From NCBI GenBank assembly GCA_025061985.1, contig JANXAW010000024.1:1-64000 (forward strand): a stretch of 64,000 bases of DNA, in the 5' to 3' direction. Below, piece after piece: positions 25,738-33,986 of the stretch (position 1 is the stretch's first letter; the number at the start of each line of letters is the position of its first letter). A model generated the notes under the pieces. The model saw only the letters and a program-made list of their open reading frames with translations. It was not told the origin of the DNA and ran no database searches. A program made the position numbers and the translations under genes. This DNA is from Fimbriimonadales bacterium. Lineage in GTDB: Bacteria; Armatimonadota; Fimbriimonadia; Fimbriimonadales; GBS-DC.

Positions 25738-27375
25738 ATGGCAGAACGAACAAAGGCATCTTCTATGGGGAAGACCGCAACGCCTTCTGTTGCGCAGCAG
25801 ACCTTTGCTGATGAGTTGAACGCGCTGTTGGATGTGTTGCCCCCCACCATTCGCCAGTGGTTGGAGGAGCAGCCTGACCTTGACGAGTTGCTGGAGGTGG
25901 TGCTGGACTTAGGGCGCATGCCCGAAGCCCGCTTCATGAAGCGCACCATCCGCCTTGAGGGCGTGCAGGTGGAGGAATATGACATCCAGTATGTAGCGGA
26001 TCGCATCGGGCAGTTCGGCAAGGACAACCGCGCGGGCATTCCGCGCACCTTGCACCGCATCTCCGCTATTCGCAATCGTCAAGGCAAAATCGTCGGGCTG
26101 ACCTGCCGCGTAGGGCGTGCTGTTTTCGGCACGATTGATATCATCCACGACATTATCGCCTCAGGCAGGAATGTGTTGCTGTTGGGCAAGCCGGGCGTGG
26201 GCAAGACGACGCGCCTGCGCGAGGTCGCGCGCGTGCTTGCCGATGAGTACGACAAGCGCGTAATCGTTGTGGACACCTCCAACGAGATTGGGGGCGATGG
26301 CGACATTCCGCACCCAGGCATTGGCTTTGCGCGGCGGATGCAAGTGCCCGAACCCAGCTTGCAGCACGCCGTGATGATTGAAGCCGTAGAGAACCACATG
26401 CCTGAGGTCATCATCATTGACGAGATTGGCACGGAGCTGGAAGCCTATGCTGCCCGCACGATCGCCGAGCGCGGCGTGCAGCTGATTGGCACGGCGCACG
26501 GCACGACCTTAGAGAACCTGCTGATGAACCCGACTTTGTCCGACTTGGTAGGCGGTGTGCAGACCGTAACGCTTTCGGACGAGGAGGCGCGTCGGCGCGG
26601 CACGCAAAAGACGGTGCTGGAGCGCAAAGCCCCGCCCACCTTTGATGTGGTGATTGAGATTTTGGACTTCCACCGGCTGGCAATTCACCACGACGTAGCG
26701 CAAACGGTTGACCGCATGCTGCGCGGGATCCCGCCGCGCCCTGAAATCCGTGTGCAGACCGACCATGGTTATGAGGTGGTGCAGCGTAGCGATCTTCCGT
26801 CGCGCTTTGCGCCGCAAGCCCGAGAGCCTGAGCCGATAGCGGAGCCGACGCCTCCACGCACTGTAGCAGTGGTCGGTGGCGAGACCAAGCGCACGCCAAC
26901 GCGCATATTTGCCTACGGCGTCAGTCGCAGCCGATTAGAGAAGGCGTTGCGCGAACTGCGCGTGCCTGCCTACACCGCGCGTGATGTTTCAGATGCCGAC
27001 GCGATGGTGGTGCTTCATGCTACGTTCCAGCGTCGCCCGCCCAAGGTGCGTGAGGCGTTGCAGCGCAACATCCCGATCGCTATCGTGCGCAGCAACACCT
27101 ACGCGCAGCTGCTGAATGCCGTGCGCGAGTTGTTCCACAAACCTCAGCCAGACGAATCGGCGGAGGAGCGCGCGTTGCGCGAAGCGGAAGAGGGCGTGGA
27201 GTACGTGTTGGCAACCGCTGAACCCTACGAACTCTCGCCCCAAAACAGCTACCTACGCCGCTTGCAGCATCAGCTCATTGAGAAGTACCGCCTGCTGTCG
27301 GAAAGTGTGGGCGAGGAGCCGTATCGCCGCGTGCGCATCCTGCCCATTTACACCGACGCCCCGCGCGAAGACTAA
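25738..27375 (+). CDS. Ycf45/SpoIIIAA-like AAA ATPase
   Basis: A 545-aa P-loop ATPase. The N-terminal ring domain (about residues 20-110) holds [15 protein letters not shown] and [17 protein letters not shown]. The ATPase core follows with Walker [19 protein letters not shown] (near 150), [10 protein letters not shown], Walker [15 protein letters not shown] and [14 protein letters not shown]-terminal region (about 380-530) has an SRSRLEKAL / [16 protein letters not shown] segment. This layout is that of the cyanobacterial and plastid Ycf45 proteins and resembles the sporulation ATPase SpoIIIAA. The role in bacteria is not established. The ATG at 25738 follows the promoter by 12 nt; ATG 25768 is an alternative. 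The stop overlaps tmk as TAATG. Confidence 0.88.
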   Translation: MAERTKASSMGKTATPSVAQQTFADELNALLDVLPPTIRQWLEEQPDLDELLEVVLDLGRMPEARFMKRTIRLEGVQVEEYDIQYVADRIGQFGKDNRAGIPRTLHRISAIRNRQGKIVGLTCRVGRAVFGTIDIIHDIIASGRNVLLLGKPGVGKTTRLREVARVLADEYDKRVIVVDTSNEIGGDGDIPHPGIGFARRMQVPEPSLQHAVMIEAVENHMPEVIIIDEIGTELEAYAARTIAERGVQLIGTAHGTTLENLLMNPTLSDLVGGVQTVTLSDEEARRRGTQKTVLERKAPPTFDVVIEILDFHRLAIHHDVAQTVDRMLRGIPPRPEIRVQTDHGYEVVQRSDLPSRFAPQAREPEPIAEPTPPRTVAVVGGETKRTPTRIFAYGVSRSRLEKALRELRVPAYTARDVSDADAMVVLHATFQRRPPKVREALQRNIPIAIVRSNTYAQLLNAVRELFHKPQPDESAEERALREAEEGVEYVLATAEPYELSPQNSYLRRLQHQLIEKYRLLSESVGEEPYRRVRILPIYTDAPRED

Positions 27376-27998
27376 TGCTCCGCGCACGGTTCATCACCTT
27401 TGAAGGCATTGAGGGCGCAGGGAAAACCACCTTGGCGCAGCACTTGGCCCAGTGGCTGCAAGCCCAGGGCGTTCCTGTGTTGCTGACGCGCGAACCTGGC
27501 GGCAGCCCTATGGGGGCATCCCTGCGCTCCGTGCTCTTGCACGCGACCATAGACCCCTACACTGAGCTGTTTTTGTTTTTAGCGGACCGACGCGAGCATA
27601 CCTTGCGCGTTATTCTGCCTGCGCTACAGGCAGGCACGTGGGTGCTGTGCGACCGCTATGCAGACTCTACGCTCGTCTATCAGGGCTATGGGCGCGGCTT
27701 GGATCTTGCGCTCATTCGCCAACTGAACGCGATCGCCACCAGTGGGCTAACACCCGATCTGACCGTGCTGATAGACCTGCCTGTGGAGCTCGCGCTCGCG
27801 CGTGCGAACACCCCCACTCGCTTCGAAGCCGAAAGCAGGACGTTCCACCAGCGCATCCGCGAGGGGTATCTGCAAGAGGCAGCGCGTGCCCCCGAACGCT
27901 TCCTAATCCTTGATGGGCAAGCGCCTTTAGCTCAGCTCTTGGAGCAGGTGCGACAAGCCCTACAGACATGGCTCCTACGCGAGCCTGATGCGAAATAG
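27375..27998 (+). CDS. tmk: Thymidylate kinase
   Basis: A 207-aa dTMP kinase. FITFEGIEGAGKTTLAQHLA contains the P-loop (residues about 11-19), LLTREPGGSPMG is the dTMP-binding DR/REPGG motif, and LCDRYADSTLVYQGYGRGLD carries the DRY motif. The LID region ends in FHQRIREGYLQEA. Length is normal. The start codon overlaps the previous stop (TAATG), so expression is coupled to the Ycf45-like ATPase. Confidence 0.96.
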   Translation: MLRARFITFEGIEGAGKTTLAQHLAQWLQAQGVPVLLTREPGGSPMGASLRSVLLHATIDPYTELFLFLADRREHTLRVILPALQAGTWVLCDRYADSTLVYQGYGRGLDLALIRQLNAIATSGLTPDLTVLIDLPVELALARANTPTRFEAESRTFHQRIREGYLQEAARAPERFLILDGQAPLAQLLEQVRQALQTWLLREPDAK

Positions 27999-28061
27999 CA
28001 GGAGCCCAGCCGAAAGCGTCGAACCTCCCACTGCAGGAAATCCCTTCATGGAGGAGCGCCC

Positions 28062-29057
28062 ATGGACAAGGTACGCTTGGGAATAATCGGCAGTGGTGGC
28101 ATGGCGCGCCACCACATCAACATTTTGCAGGAAGTGAGTGAAGCGGAGATTGTGGCGATTACCGAGCCGAGCCAAGACCAGCGGAATGCCACTCTTCAGC
28201 GATTCCCGGACCTGCAAAACGTGCCGTTTTTCGATGACTATCGTGAAATGCTGGAGAAAGTTGCGCTCGATGGCGTGCTCATTATCACGCCCCACACCCT
28301 GCACTTTGAGCAGGCAATGGCAGCTCTGGACAAGGGGCTGCACGTGATGATTGAAAAGCCGATGGTGTGCACGCTTGAGCACGCCCAAGCGCTAGTGCGT
28401 CGGTTCCGCGAAACAGGCAAAGTAGGGTTAGTGGCGTATCAGCGACACTACATTCCGATCTACCGATACGTATACGAAGGTATTCGCCGGGGCGAAATTG
28501 GCGAGGTGCATTTTGTGCAGGCCATTAACTTGCAACATTGGCTGTATCTTACAAGCAACACATGGCGTCAGGATCCTGCGCTTTCTGGGGGCGGGCAGAT
28601 TAACGACACTGGCTCGCACTTAGTGGACTTCCTCACTTGGATTGTGCCCGCGCCTGCCACAAAGGTCAGCGCTTATATGCAGTACTTTGACCGCAAAGTT
28701 GATATCAACTCTGCGCTGGCATTTGAGTTTGCCAACGGCACGATTGGTAACCTCTCGGTGATTGGCAGCACGACGGTTGGCTGGCAGGAAGAGATCACGG
28801 TTGTGGGGAGCGAGGCGACCTACCTGATTCGGCAAGATCAGTTGGAAATTGTGGATGCGCGCGGCAACCGCTATCGCCCTGAGCAACTCCCTGCTGGTTC
28901 GCAGCCCGTAATCAACTTTGTGAACGCGATTTTGGGGCGTGAAGAGGTGCAATCCAAGCCTGAAGATGGGCTGCGCGTGATCGCCTTTACCGAGGCGGCG
29001 TGGGAGTCGGCGCGTCAAGGCGGCGTACCCGTACCTGTGCCACAGCCTACGATATGA
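28062..29057 (+). CDS. Gfo/Idh/MocA-family NAD(P)-dependent oxidoreductase
   Basis: A 331-aa dehydrogenase. The N-terminal Rossmann domain has GIIGSGGMARHHINIL, then NVPFFDDYREML. The catalytic HVMIEKPMVCTLEHA (EKP motif near residue 95) is followed by the C-terminal alpha/beta domain with YQRHYIPIYRYV, SGGGQINDTGSHLVDFLTW and IAFTEAAWESAR. The GGQINDTGSH motif supplies the usual catalytic His. Members oxidise sugars, inositols or related polyols; the substrate is not predictable here. GGAGGAG lies 8 nt before the ATG. It stands alone between tmk and the pilin operon. Confidence 0.92.
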   Translation: MDKVRLGIIGSGGMARHHINILQEVSEAEIVAITEPSQDQRNATLQRFPDLQNVPFFDDYREMLEKVALDGVLIITPHTLHFEQAMAALDKGLHVMIEKPMVCTLEHAQALVRRFRETGKVGLVAYQRHYIPIYRYVYEGIRRGEIGEVHFVQAINLQHWLYLTSNTWRQDPALSGGGQINDTGSHLVDFLTWIVPAPATKVSAYMQYFDRKVDINSALAFEFANGTIGNLSVIGSTTVGWQEEITVVGSEATYLIRQDQLEIVDARGNRYRPEQLPAGSQPVINFVNAILGREEVQSKPEDGLRVIAFTEAAWESARQGGVPVPVPQPTI

Positions 29058-29358
29058 TCAGAACCGAGTGGCGCAAACCTTTGTAGAAACTGGCTAGGGA
29101 TGCAAAGGGGCTATTGCAACGTCGGTGTCCTGCTGGCGCGCTTGCTAAGCGGGCAAGCTTTTGTGACGTCAGCAAGGCGCCGACGCACTCGCTGGGAGAG
29201 CAAAGATACCTCCTGCAGCATAATAGTAGCTCTTGAGCACACCTGTTTGGGTAGCGTCAGCAGGAAACCGTAACGCATGCCATAATCATAGGGGAACCTG
29301 AGGCCCGAAAACTGCTGTCTAATCGAAGAAGCGAGGAGGAAAACGAAGGGGCACGACG
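29058..29358 (+). other. Intergenic region upstream of the pilin operon
   Basis: 301 bp without a plausible gene. Two possible -10 boxes are visible, CATAAT at 29219-29224 and CATAAT at 29281-29286; neither has a good -35. The segment 29117-29190 holds GC-rich partial inverted repeats. GAGGAGG and GAAGGGG lie shortly before the ATG at 29359. The main promoter of the 20-kb operon should lie here. Confidence 0.4.
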
Positions 29359-30162
29359 ATGAGGCGAGGCTTTACGCTGGTGGAGCTGCTGACGGTCATT
29401 GCGATCATCGCGATTTTGGCAGCGATCATCTTTCCTGTCGCGGGCACGGTGCGTGAAAATGCGCGACGCAGTCGCTGCATGGCAAACCTGAGCCAGATCT
29501 ACGTGGCGTTGCAAACCTACAAGGAGGATTTCCGCGCCTATCCGTTCGTGTTGGGAGCGTATGCGGTGGATGCAAATGGCAACCCTACCTGTGATCCTTC
29601 GAGAGCTGTTCCCTTCGACCGTGCCCCGAAGCCCCTGGGGAGCTACCTTAAAAACGACGAGATCTTCCACTGCCCGAATAACCCGATTGACGACAAGCGT
29701 TCGGTTGTGCGAGCGATTTACCCGCGAGGGCACGCGCTAGCAGGCCAACCTGTACGCTTCGGCACCGGGCGTCCAGATAGCCCTGAGGTTTGCTTCTACG
29801 CTTACGATAGCTACTCCATTGGGCGTGTACCGCGCGGCAACGACTTTGTCTACGAGCTACGCTATACCCTCTTTTGGTCAAACCAGAGCCTAAACGAGGC
29901 GGAGAACAGGCTGAGGGGGACAGATTACGGCAGAGGCTACTATGACGAACCAGTAGGTCCCAAAGGCACGGACAACCCCCGCCAGCTCGGTTATCGCAAC
30001 CCCGACACGACCACTGTGGTGACTTGGTGCACTTATCATCGTTCATATCGTGGTGATACGCCGGTGCGCGCGAAGGACGACATCGTGTTGTTCCTTACGG
30101 GGAACGTGAAAGTGGTCGACTCGCAGCAGATGTTCCAGTTGCCCTACTTGATGTATCCGTAG
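29359..30162 (+). CDS. Type IV prepilin-like protein (GspH/FimU-position minor pilin)
   Basis: A 267-aa protein with a very short leader, RRG, then the canonical class III signal FTLVELLTVIAIIAILAAIIFP (cut after Gly; Glu at +5). The mature part starts with the helical VRENARRSRCMANLSQIYVALQTYK that is typical of DUF1559-type and GspG/H-like pseudopilins. It ends in LFLTGNVKVVDSQQMF. It is the first gene of the operon. GAAGGGG lies 7 nt before the ATG. It would be processed by a prepilin peptidase and incorporated into, or initiate, a pilus or pseudopilus; no PilB, PilC or PilD gene is in the window. Confidence 0.88.
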   Translation: MRRGFTLVELLTVIAIIAILAAIIFPVAGTVRENARRSRCMANLSQIYVALQTYKEDFRAYPFVLGAYAVDANGNPTCDPSRAVPFDRAPKPLGSYLKNDEIFHCPNNPIDDKRSVVRAIYPRGHALAGQPVRFGTGRPDSPEVCFYAYDSYSIGRVPRGNDFVYELRYTLFWSNQSLNEAENRLRGTDYGRGYYDEPVGPKGTDNPRQLGYRNPDTTTVVTWCTYHRSYRGDTPVRAKDDIVLFLTGNVKVVDSQQMFQLPYLMYP

Positions 30163-30245
30163 CGCGCGTCTGCCGTAGGGGTAGCTAAGCCGGAGGTGGC
30201 AATGAGCTGCCCCAAAATGATAAGCAGTCTGGGAGGCGATAACTG

Positions 30246-32069
30246 ATGGTGGGCGTGGGTAGGCAACGGCGCGGCGCCTCGCTGGTCGAGGTGCTGGTGG
30301 TTGTTAGCATTTTAGCGCTGGCGATTTTAGTGTTTATTCGCCTGTACCCGAGTGGCTTTTTAGCATTGAAGCGCTCGGGCCAGAGCGATGCGGCGACGCG
30401 CCTTGCCCAGCAGGAGTTGGAGCGGCTGCGCACTCGTGCCGAGAACCTGCCGCGCGTCATCGCCCCCGTCCGCTATGAGTTCAGCGCAAATAGGGCAGTG
30501 CTTGTAGTAGACCCAACAATCTACCCCGATGACTTAAGCACGCAGTCGGACATAGAGGGACGGGTGCCTGCGCAGTATGCCAGCGGCGTGAACCGTTTTC
30601 GGCGCATCATTGGCGAGCGCGTCACGCTGGGGCAGCCCGGACTTGCCATAGGGCGCCAAGATGAGCTAACCGACGGCATCGTGTACACCACGCTGTTTGC
30701 GCCAATCGCTCAAAGACCAGACGACAGCGGCACGTACAACTACTACCTAACCGTGACAGGCGCACCTCTGCGCCGACTGGTACTAGATTCGGAGTTTCAG
30801 CAGCCTGACATTCGCTCTTTTGAGTACGGTATCGACTACGAGGAAGGGCGCGTGCTACTACGCCCATTGCCTGACCGCCGGATCAGCTATCAGGTGGAGT
30901 TCTCGGTGACATACGTGCCTGAAGAAGATAACTCTGGGGGGCGACCAAGAACTTTCTTGGTTACGAACGAAATCACACTCCCTCCCACAGATCCGCCTGT
31001 GGCTCAGTGGGTTGACCTACGCTTGGGCGACACCCCCGTGAGCCAGTTGCGAGGATTTTCAGGAGTTGTGCCCTACTCGGACGTAGTAGCTCGCATGTTT
31101 GAACGGCTGGACATCGACGCGCCGTGGCACCCCACAGACCCGTACCAGTACAAAGTGCTAAACCCGCTGACGGGCACAATTCTTATCAATCCTGCTGCGT
31201 CGGGCTACTATGAGCGGTATTGGCGCGGCGTGCGCCCACTGCAGGCTTATGTGAACTACTTCGTCCACGACTGGACAATCCTGCGCGAGGAGTTTGTGGT
31301 GCCCCCGTCGGGGCGTATCCGCCTGACCTTCGGCGACCTCAAGCAATTCGGCGACATCTTAGCTGACCAGACCGAGCATAGGGGCATGGGCATAGGGCGC
31401 GATGTCGGCTACGAGGGAGACGAGTCGCAAGCGGATCTAATCATTGTGGACATGCTCACGGGGCGCGCCGCCTACTTTAGGAGAGGTATGCAGATGGACT
31501 TAGGTAGCCGCCCTGACTTGCTGCCAGATCTGCAAGCAAACATTGACTATGGCGCGGGCATCATCACTATCGGCAACCGACGAATGCATGGGCGCAAGAT
31601 TCGCGTGCTCTACCAAGTGCACGAGGAGTGGGCGATTTCGGTGCAAAAAGCTGCTGATCGCTACGATTTGGTAGCCGACCGTGACGCTGTCACTGTGGAC
31701 ACGTGTTGGTACAACTGGCGCGACGCTATTCGCGGCGTAGAGAGCGACGATACGCGACGCCTTTACTTTAGCCCCAGCGAGGCGGGCAAGACCGTGCTGC
31801 TGCGCGAGTATTGGTACGTTGATGGCGCTGGTCGCACGCGTCGCGGTACAAACGGCGTGTTTCGCATCAGCAACGCGCCCGACGAAACTGGGCTGGTTTA
31901 CATTGACCTAAGAGACGGGCATCCTGATGCAAAGCGCTGGGACCCAAGCGTAACAGGGCAAGCCATACGCGGTGTGCAAGGGCTTTCGCTCAAGGTGCGC
32001 GTTACCTACGAGCCGCCCGGGCGCCGCGTGCGTACCGACTTTGACTTGTTGTTGCCCGCTAGGGATTAG
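30246..32069 (+). CDS. Oversized minor prepilin (GspI/PilV-like)
   Basis: A 607-aa protein. The N-terminus RRGASLVEVLVVVSILALAIL is a prepilin signal (Gly then A-S-L-V-E, Glu +5). It is followed by a helical ATRLAQQELERLRTRAENLP segment resembling GspI/PilV. GspI and PilV are usually 110-190 aa, so about 450 extra residues are present. The extra part is beta-rich, contains several VRVTYEPP / VEFSVTYVPEED-like strands and repeated TYDLVAD-type blocks, and shows no enzyme motif. It sits second in the operon. GGGAGG lies 9 nt upstream of the ATG. Confidence 0.85.
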   Translation: MVGVGRQRRGASLVEVLVVVSILALAILVFIRLYPSGFLALKRSGQSDAATRLAQQELERLRTRAENLPRVIAPVRYEFSANRAVLVVDPTIYPDDLSTQSDIEGRVPAQYASGVNRFRRIIGERVTLGQPGLAIGRQDELTDGIVYTTLFAPIAQRPDDSGTYNYYLTVTGAPLRRLVLDSEFQQPDIRSFEYGIDYEEGRVLLRPLPDRRISYQVEFSVTYVPEEDNSGGRPRTFLVTNEITLPPTDPPVAQWVDLRLGDTPVSQLRGFSGVVPYSDVVARMFERLDIDAPWHPTDPYQYKVLNPLTGTILINPAASGYYERYWRGVRPLQAYVNYFVHDWTILREEFVVPPSGRIRLTFGDLKQFGDILADQTEHRGMGIGRDVGYEGDESQADLIIVDMLTGRAAYFRRGMQMDLGSRPDLLPDLQANIDYGAGIITIGNRRMHGRKIRVLYQVHEEWAISVQKAADRYDLVADRDAVTVDTCWYNWRDAIRGVESDDTRRLYFSPSEAGKTVLLREYWYVDGAGRTRRGTNGVFRISNAPDETGLVYIDLRDGHPDAKRWDPSVTGQAIRGVQGLSLKVRVTYEPPGRRVRTDFDLLLPARD

Positions 32070-32119
32070 GTGAAACCTATGCCCAGTGATTTGAGTCTAT
32101 GGAGGTGGAGAAGGGCCTG

Positions 32120-33985
32120 ATGCGAGGTTGGCAGGCGCATTGGAAGGTGGGCTTTACGCTGGTGGAGCTGCTGGTGGTGATTGCGATCACCGCCATTTTG
32201 CTGGGTCTGTTGCTTATCCCGCTGGTGCGAGGGTTCCAGCTCACGCGCCAAGGGCAGGCGCAAGCGCAAGCACAAGATGTGATACGCCTTGCCCTAAGCC
32301 AACTCAGCAGCGACCTCAAACGCGCCGCCTACGTGTTCGACTGCTCCGACCGCATTATATATTTGCCTGTGCGCGACCGTAACGGCACGGTCGTGAGGGT
32401 CCCGATGCGCCACGCGATCATCGATATGGTCGCTCCTGCTTACGGCGACCCTGCTCAAGAGTCAAACGATCCCACCTCGGATATTCCCATCGGTCCCAAC
32501 GGGGAACCTGATGCGGAGCTGGCGATCCCTATTTCACCTGGGCGCACGATTATCCGCTATTTCATCGGGCTAATGGACAATGAAGCCCCTTACCTGAATC
32601 CTGAGGAGACGCGATTTGTAGAGGCCACTCAGCGCGAGAACTATGCGATTTTGTACCGCGCAGAATTTCGGCTTTATGTGCGCGACGGCGATCGGTGGGT
32701 ACTCAATCGTGAGCTGTTTGATCGCATTGAAGATTTGTTTGACCCGAACTTCTTCTACAGCAATGATCCTCGCCGGCGGGCAGCGTGGCGTCGAATTGCC
32801 AAGCCTATCGTACCGCTGGGGCAAGTGGATATGGTAAACGTGACCTACACTCAAGATGGTCGCCCTCAGGTGGAGCCGCTGGTGCAGCTGGCGCCTGCGC
32901 TTGTGGTCAATCAAACAGGGGCTCCTGTGGGCGCTGAGACGCTGAGCGATGAGGGCGTAGGCACTGCCCCTGTGCAGGTGCGCTTCCCGATCGGACTGTG
33001 GGATATTAGCCCTGAAAGCTTTCGGTTAGTGGTATTTCGCAGTCGCCCTGATGCGCTGCGCTATGGACAGCCACTGCGCTACTTCTACACTGCCTATGAC
33101 GCCGAGGACCACCAATGGTACTTGCGCTACTATCGCGCTACCCCTGATGGGCAAGTCACTGATGTGCCCGTTGCAAACCTTACTGCGCTGCGGGATATGG
33201 CACACGGCAACGCTGCTGCTACCCCCTGGCTCAACACCAGCCTCGACTATTTCACAGAAGCGGAGCCAATGGCGTTTTACGTAAACACGGAAGCGGGGCT
33301 TATCGATATGGCGATCCCGTGGTGGTTCAGCTATCCTGCAGGGGGGGTCTCTTTCAAAACGGGCGAATACCTGACCCCGTTCCAAGACCCTAGGCCCGAT
33401 ACCACCACTATCAACGGGCGTTTCAACGCTGCCTATCAGGCTGACCCAGAGAACGCGCCGAATGCGCGGCGGTACGTGTCGCTGCTGGATCTCAACAACG
33501 ATGGCGCGCTCGATGACTATCGCCAGAACTATCTGGCGTTGCCGACCGCCTCGTTAGTGCCCGGCTCGGAAGTTGTGATTGGACCCGACCAGCGTCCTGG
33601 TCCGAACTTCGGCAAGCCCGTTCGCTATCAGCGCGTGCCCTCGGCAACCGCTAGCCCAGGCCCAAACCAGTATCGCATCCTTTACCAGGATGTAGTGCCG
33701 TTCGAGGAAGTGCGCAGCACAATGGGGTTTGTGCCCCAGTTGCTGCGGGGGTATATTGAGTTTTACAGCGACCCCCAAACGCCTCTTCCTCCAAATTCGC
33801 AGATTGTGGTGACCTTTTACTATCGTTTCAACTTACCGACGGACACTTATGTGGCGGACTATCAGACGCGGCGCTTGATGAACCTTAAGGTGGGGCTGAA
33901 GCTTTATGGCGCGGAGCGCCCAGTCAGCTATAGCCTTACGACACAGCTGGAGGTGCCAAACATTGTGCAAGTACGGGGTCGATAA
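32120..33985 (+). CDS. Oversized minor prepilin (GspJ/PilW-like)
   Basis: A 621-aa protein. The signal VGFTLVELLVVIAITAILLG is canonical (Glu +5). QDVIRLALSQLSSDLKRAAYVF follows, the helix typical of GspJ and PilW, which are usually 200-350 aa. A later segment, DLNNDGALDD (residues 457-466), is a DxNxDGxxD calcium-type loop. The rest is beta-rich with no recognised enzyme. The ATG at 32120 is preferred over ATG 32099 because AAGGG (32113-32117) sits just before it and the leader is then a normal length. Its stop is 1 nt from the next start. Confidence 0.85.
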   Translation: MRGWQAHWKVGFTLVELLVVIAITAILLGLLLIPLVRGFQLTRQGQAQAQAQDVIRLALSQLSSDLKRAAYVFDCSDRIIYLPVRDRNGTVVRVPMRHAIIDMVAPAYGDPAQESNDPTSDIPIGPNGEPDAELAIPISPGRTIIRYFIGLMDNEAPYLNPEETRFVEATQRENYAILYRAEFRLYVRDGDRWVLNRELFDRIEDLFDPNFFYSNDPRRRAAWRRIAKPIVPLGQVDMVNVTYTQDGRPQVEPLVQLAPALVVNQTGAPVGAETLSDEGVGTAPVQVRFPIGLWDISPESFRLVVFRSRPDALRYGQPLRYFYTAYDAEDHQWYLRYYRATPDGQVTDVPVANLTALRDMAHGNAAATPWLNTSLDYFTEAEPMAFYVNTEAGLIDMAIPWWFSYPAGGVSFKTGEYLTPFQDPRPDTTTINGRFNAAYQADPENAPNARRYVSLLDLNNDGALDDYRQNYLALPTASLVPGSEVVIGPDQRPGPNFGKPVRYQRVPSATASPGPNQYRILYQDVVPFEEVRSTMGFVPQLLRGYIEFYSDPQTPLPPNSQIVVTFYYRFNLPTDTYVADYQTRRLMNLKVGLKLYGAERPVSYSLTTQLEVPNIVQVRGR

Positions 33986-33986
33986 G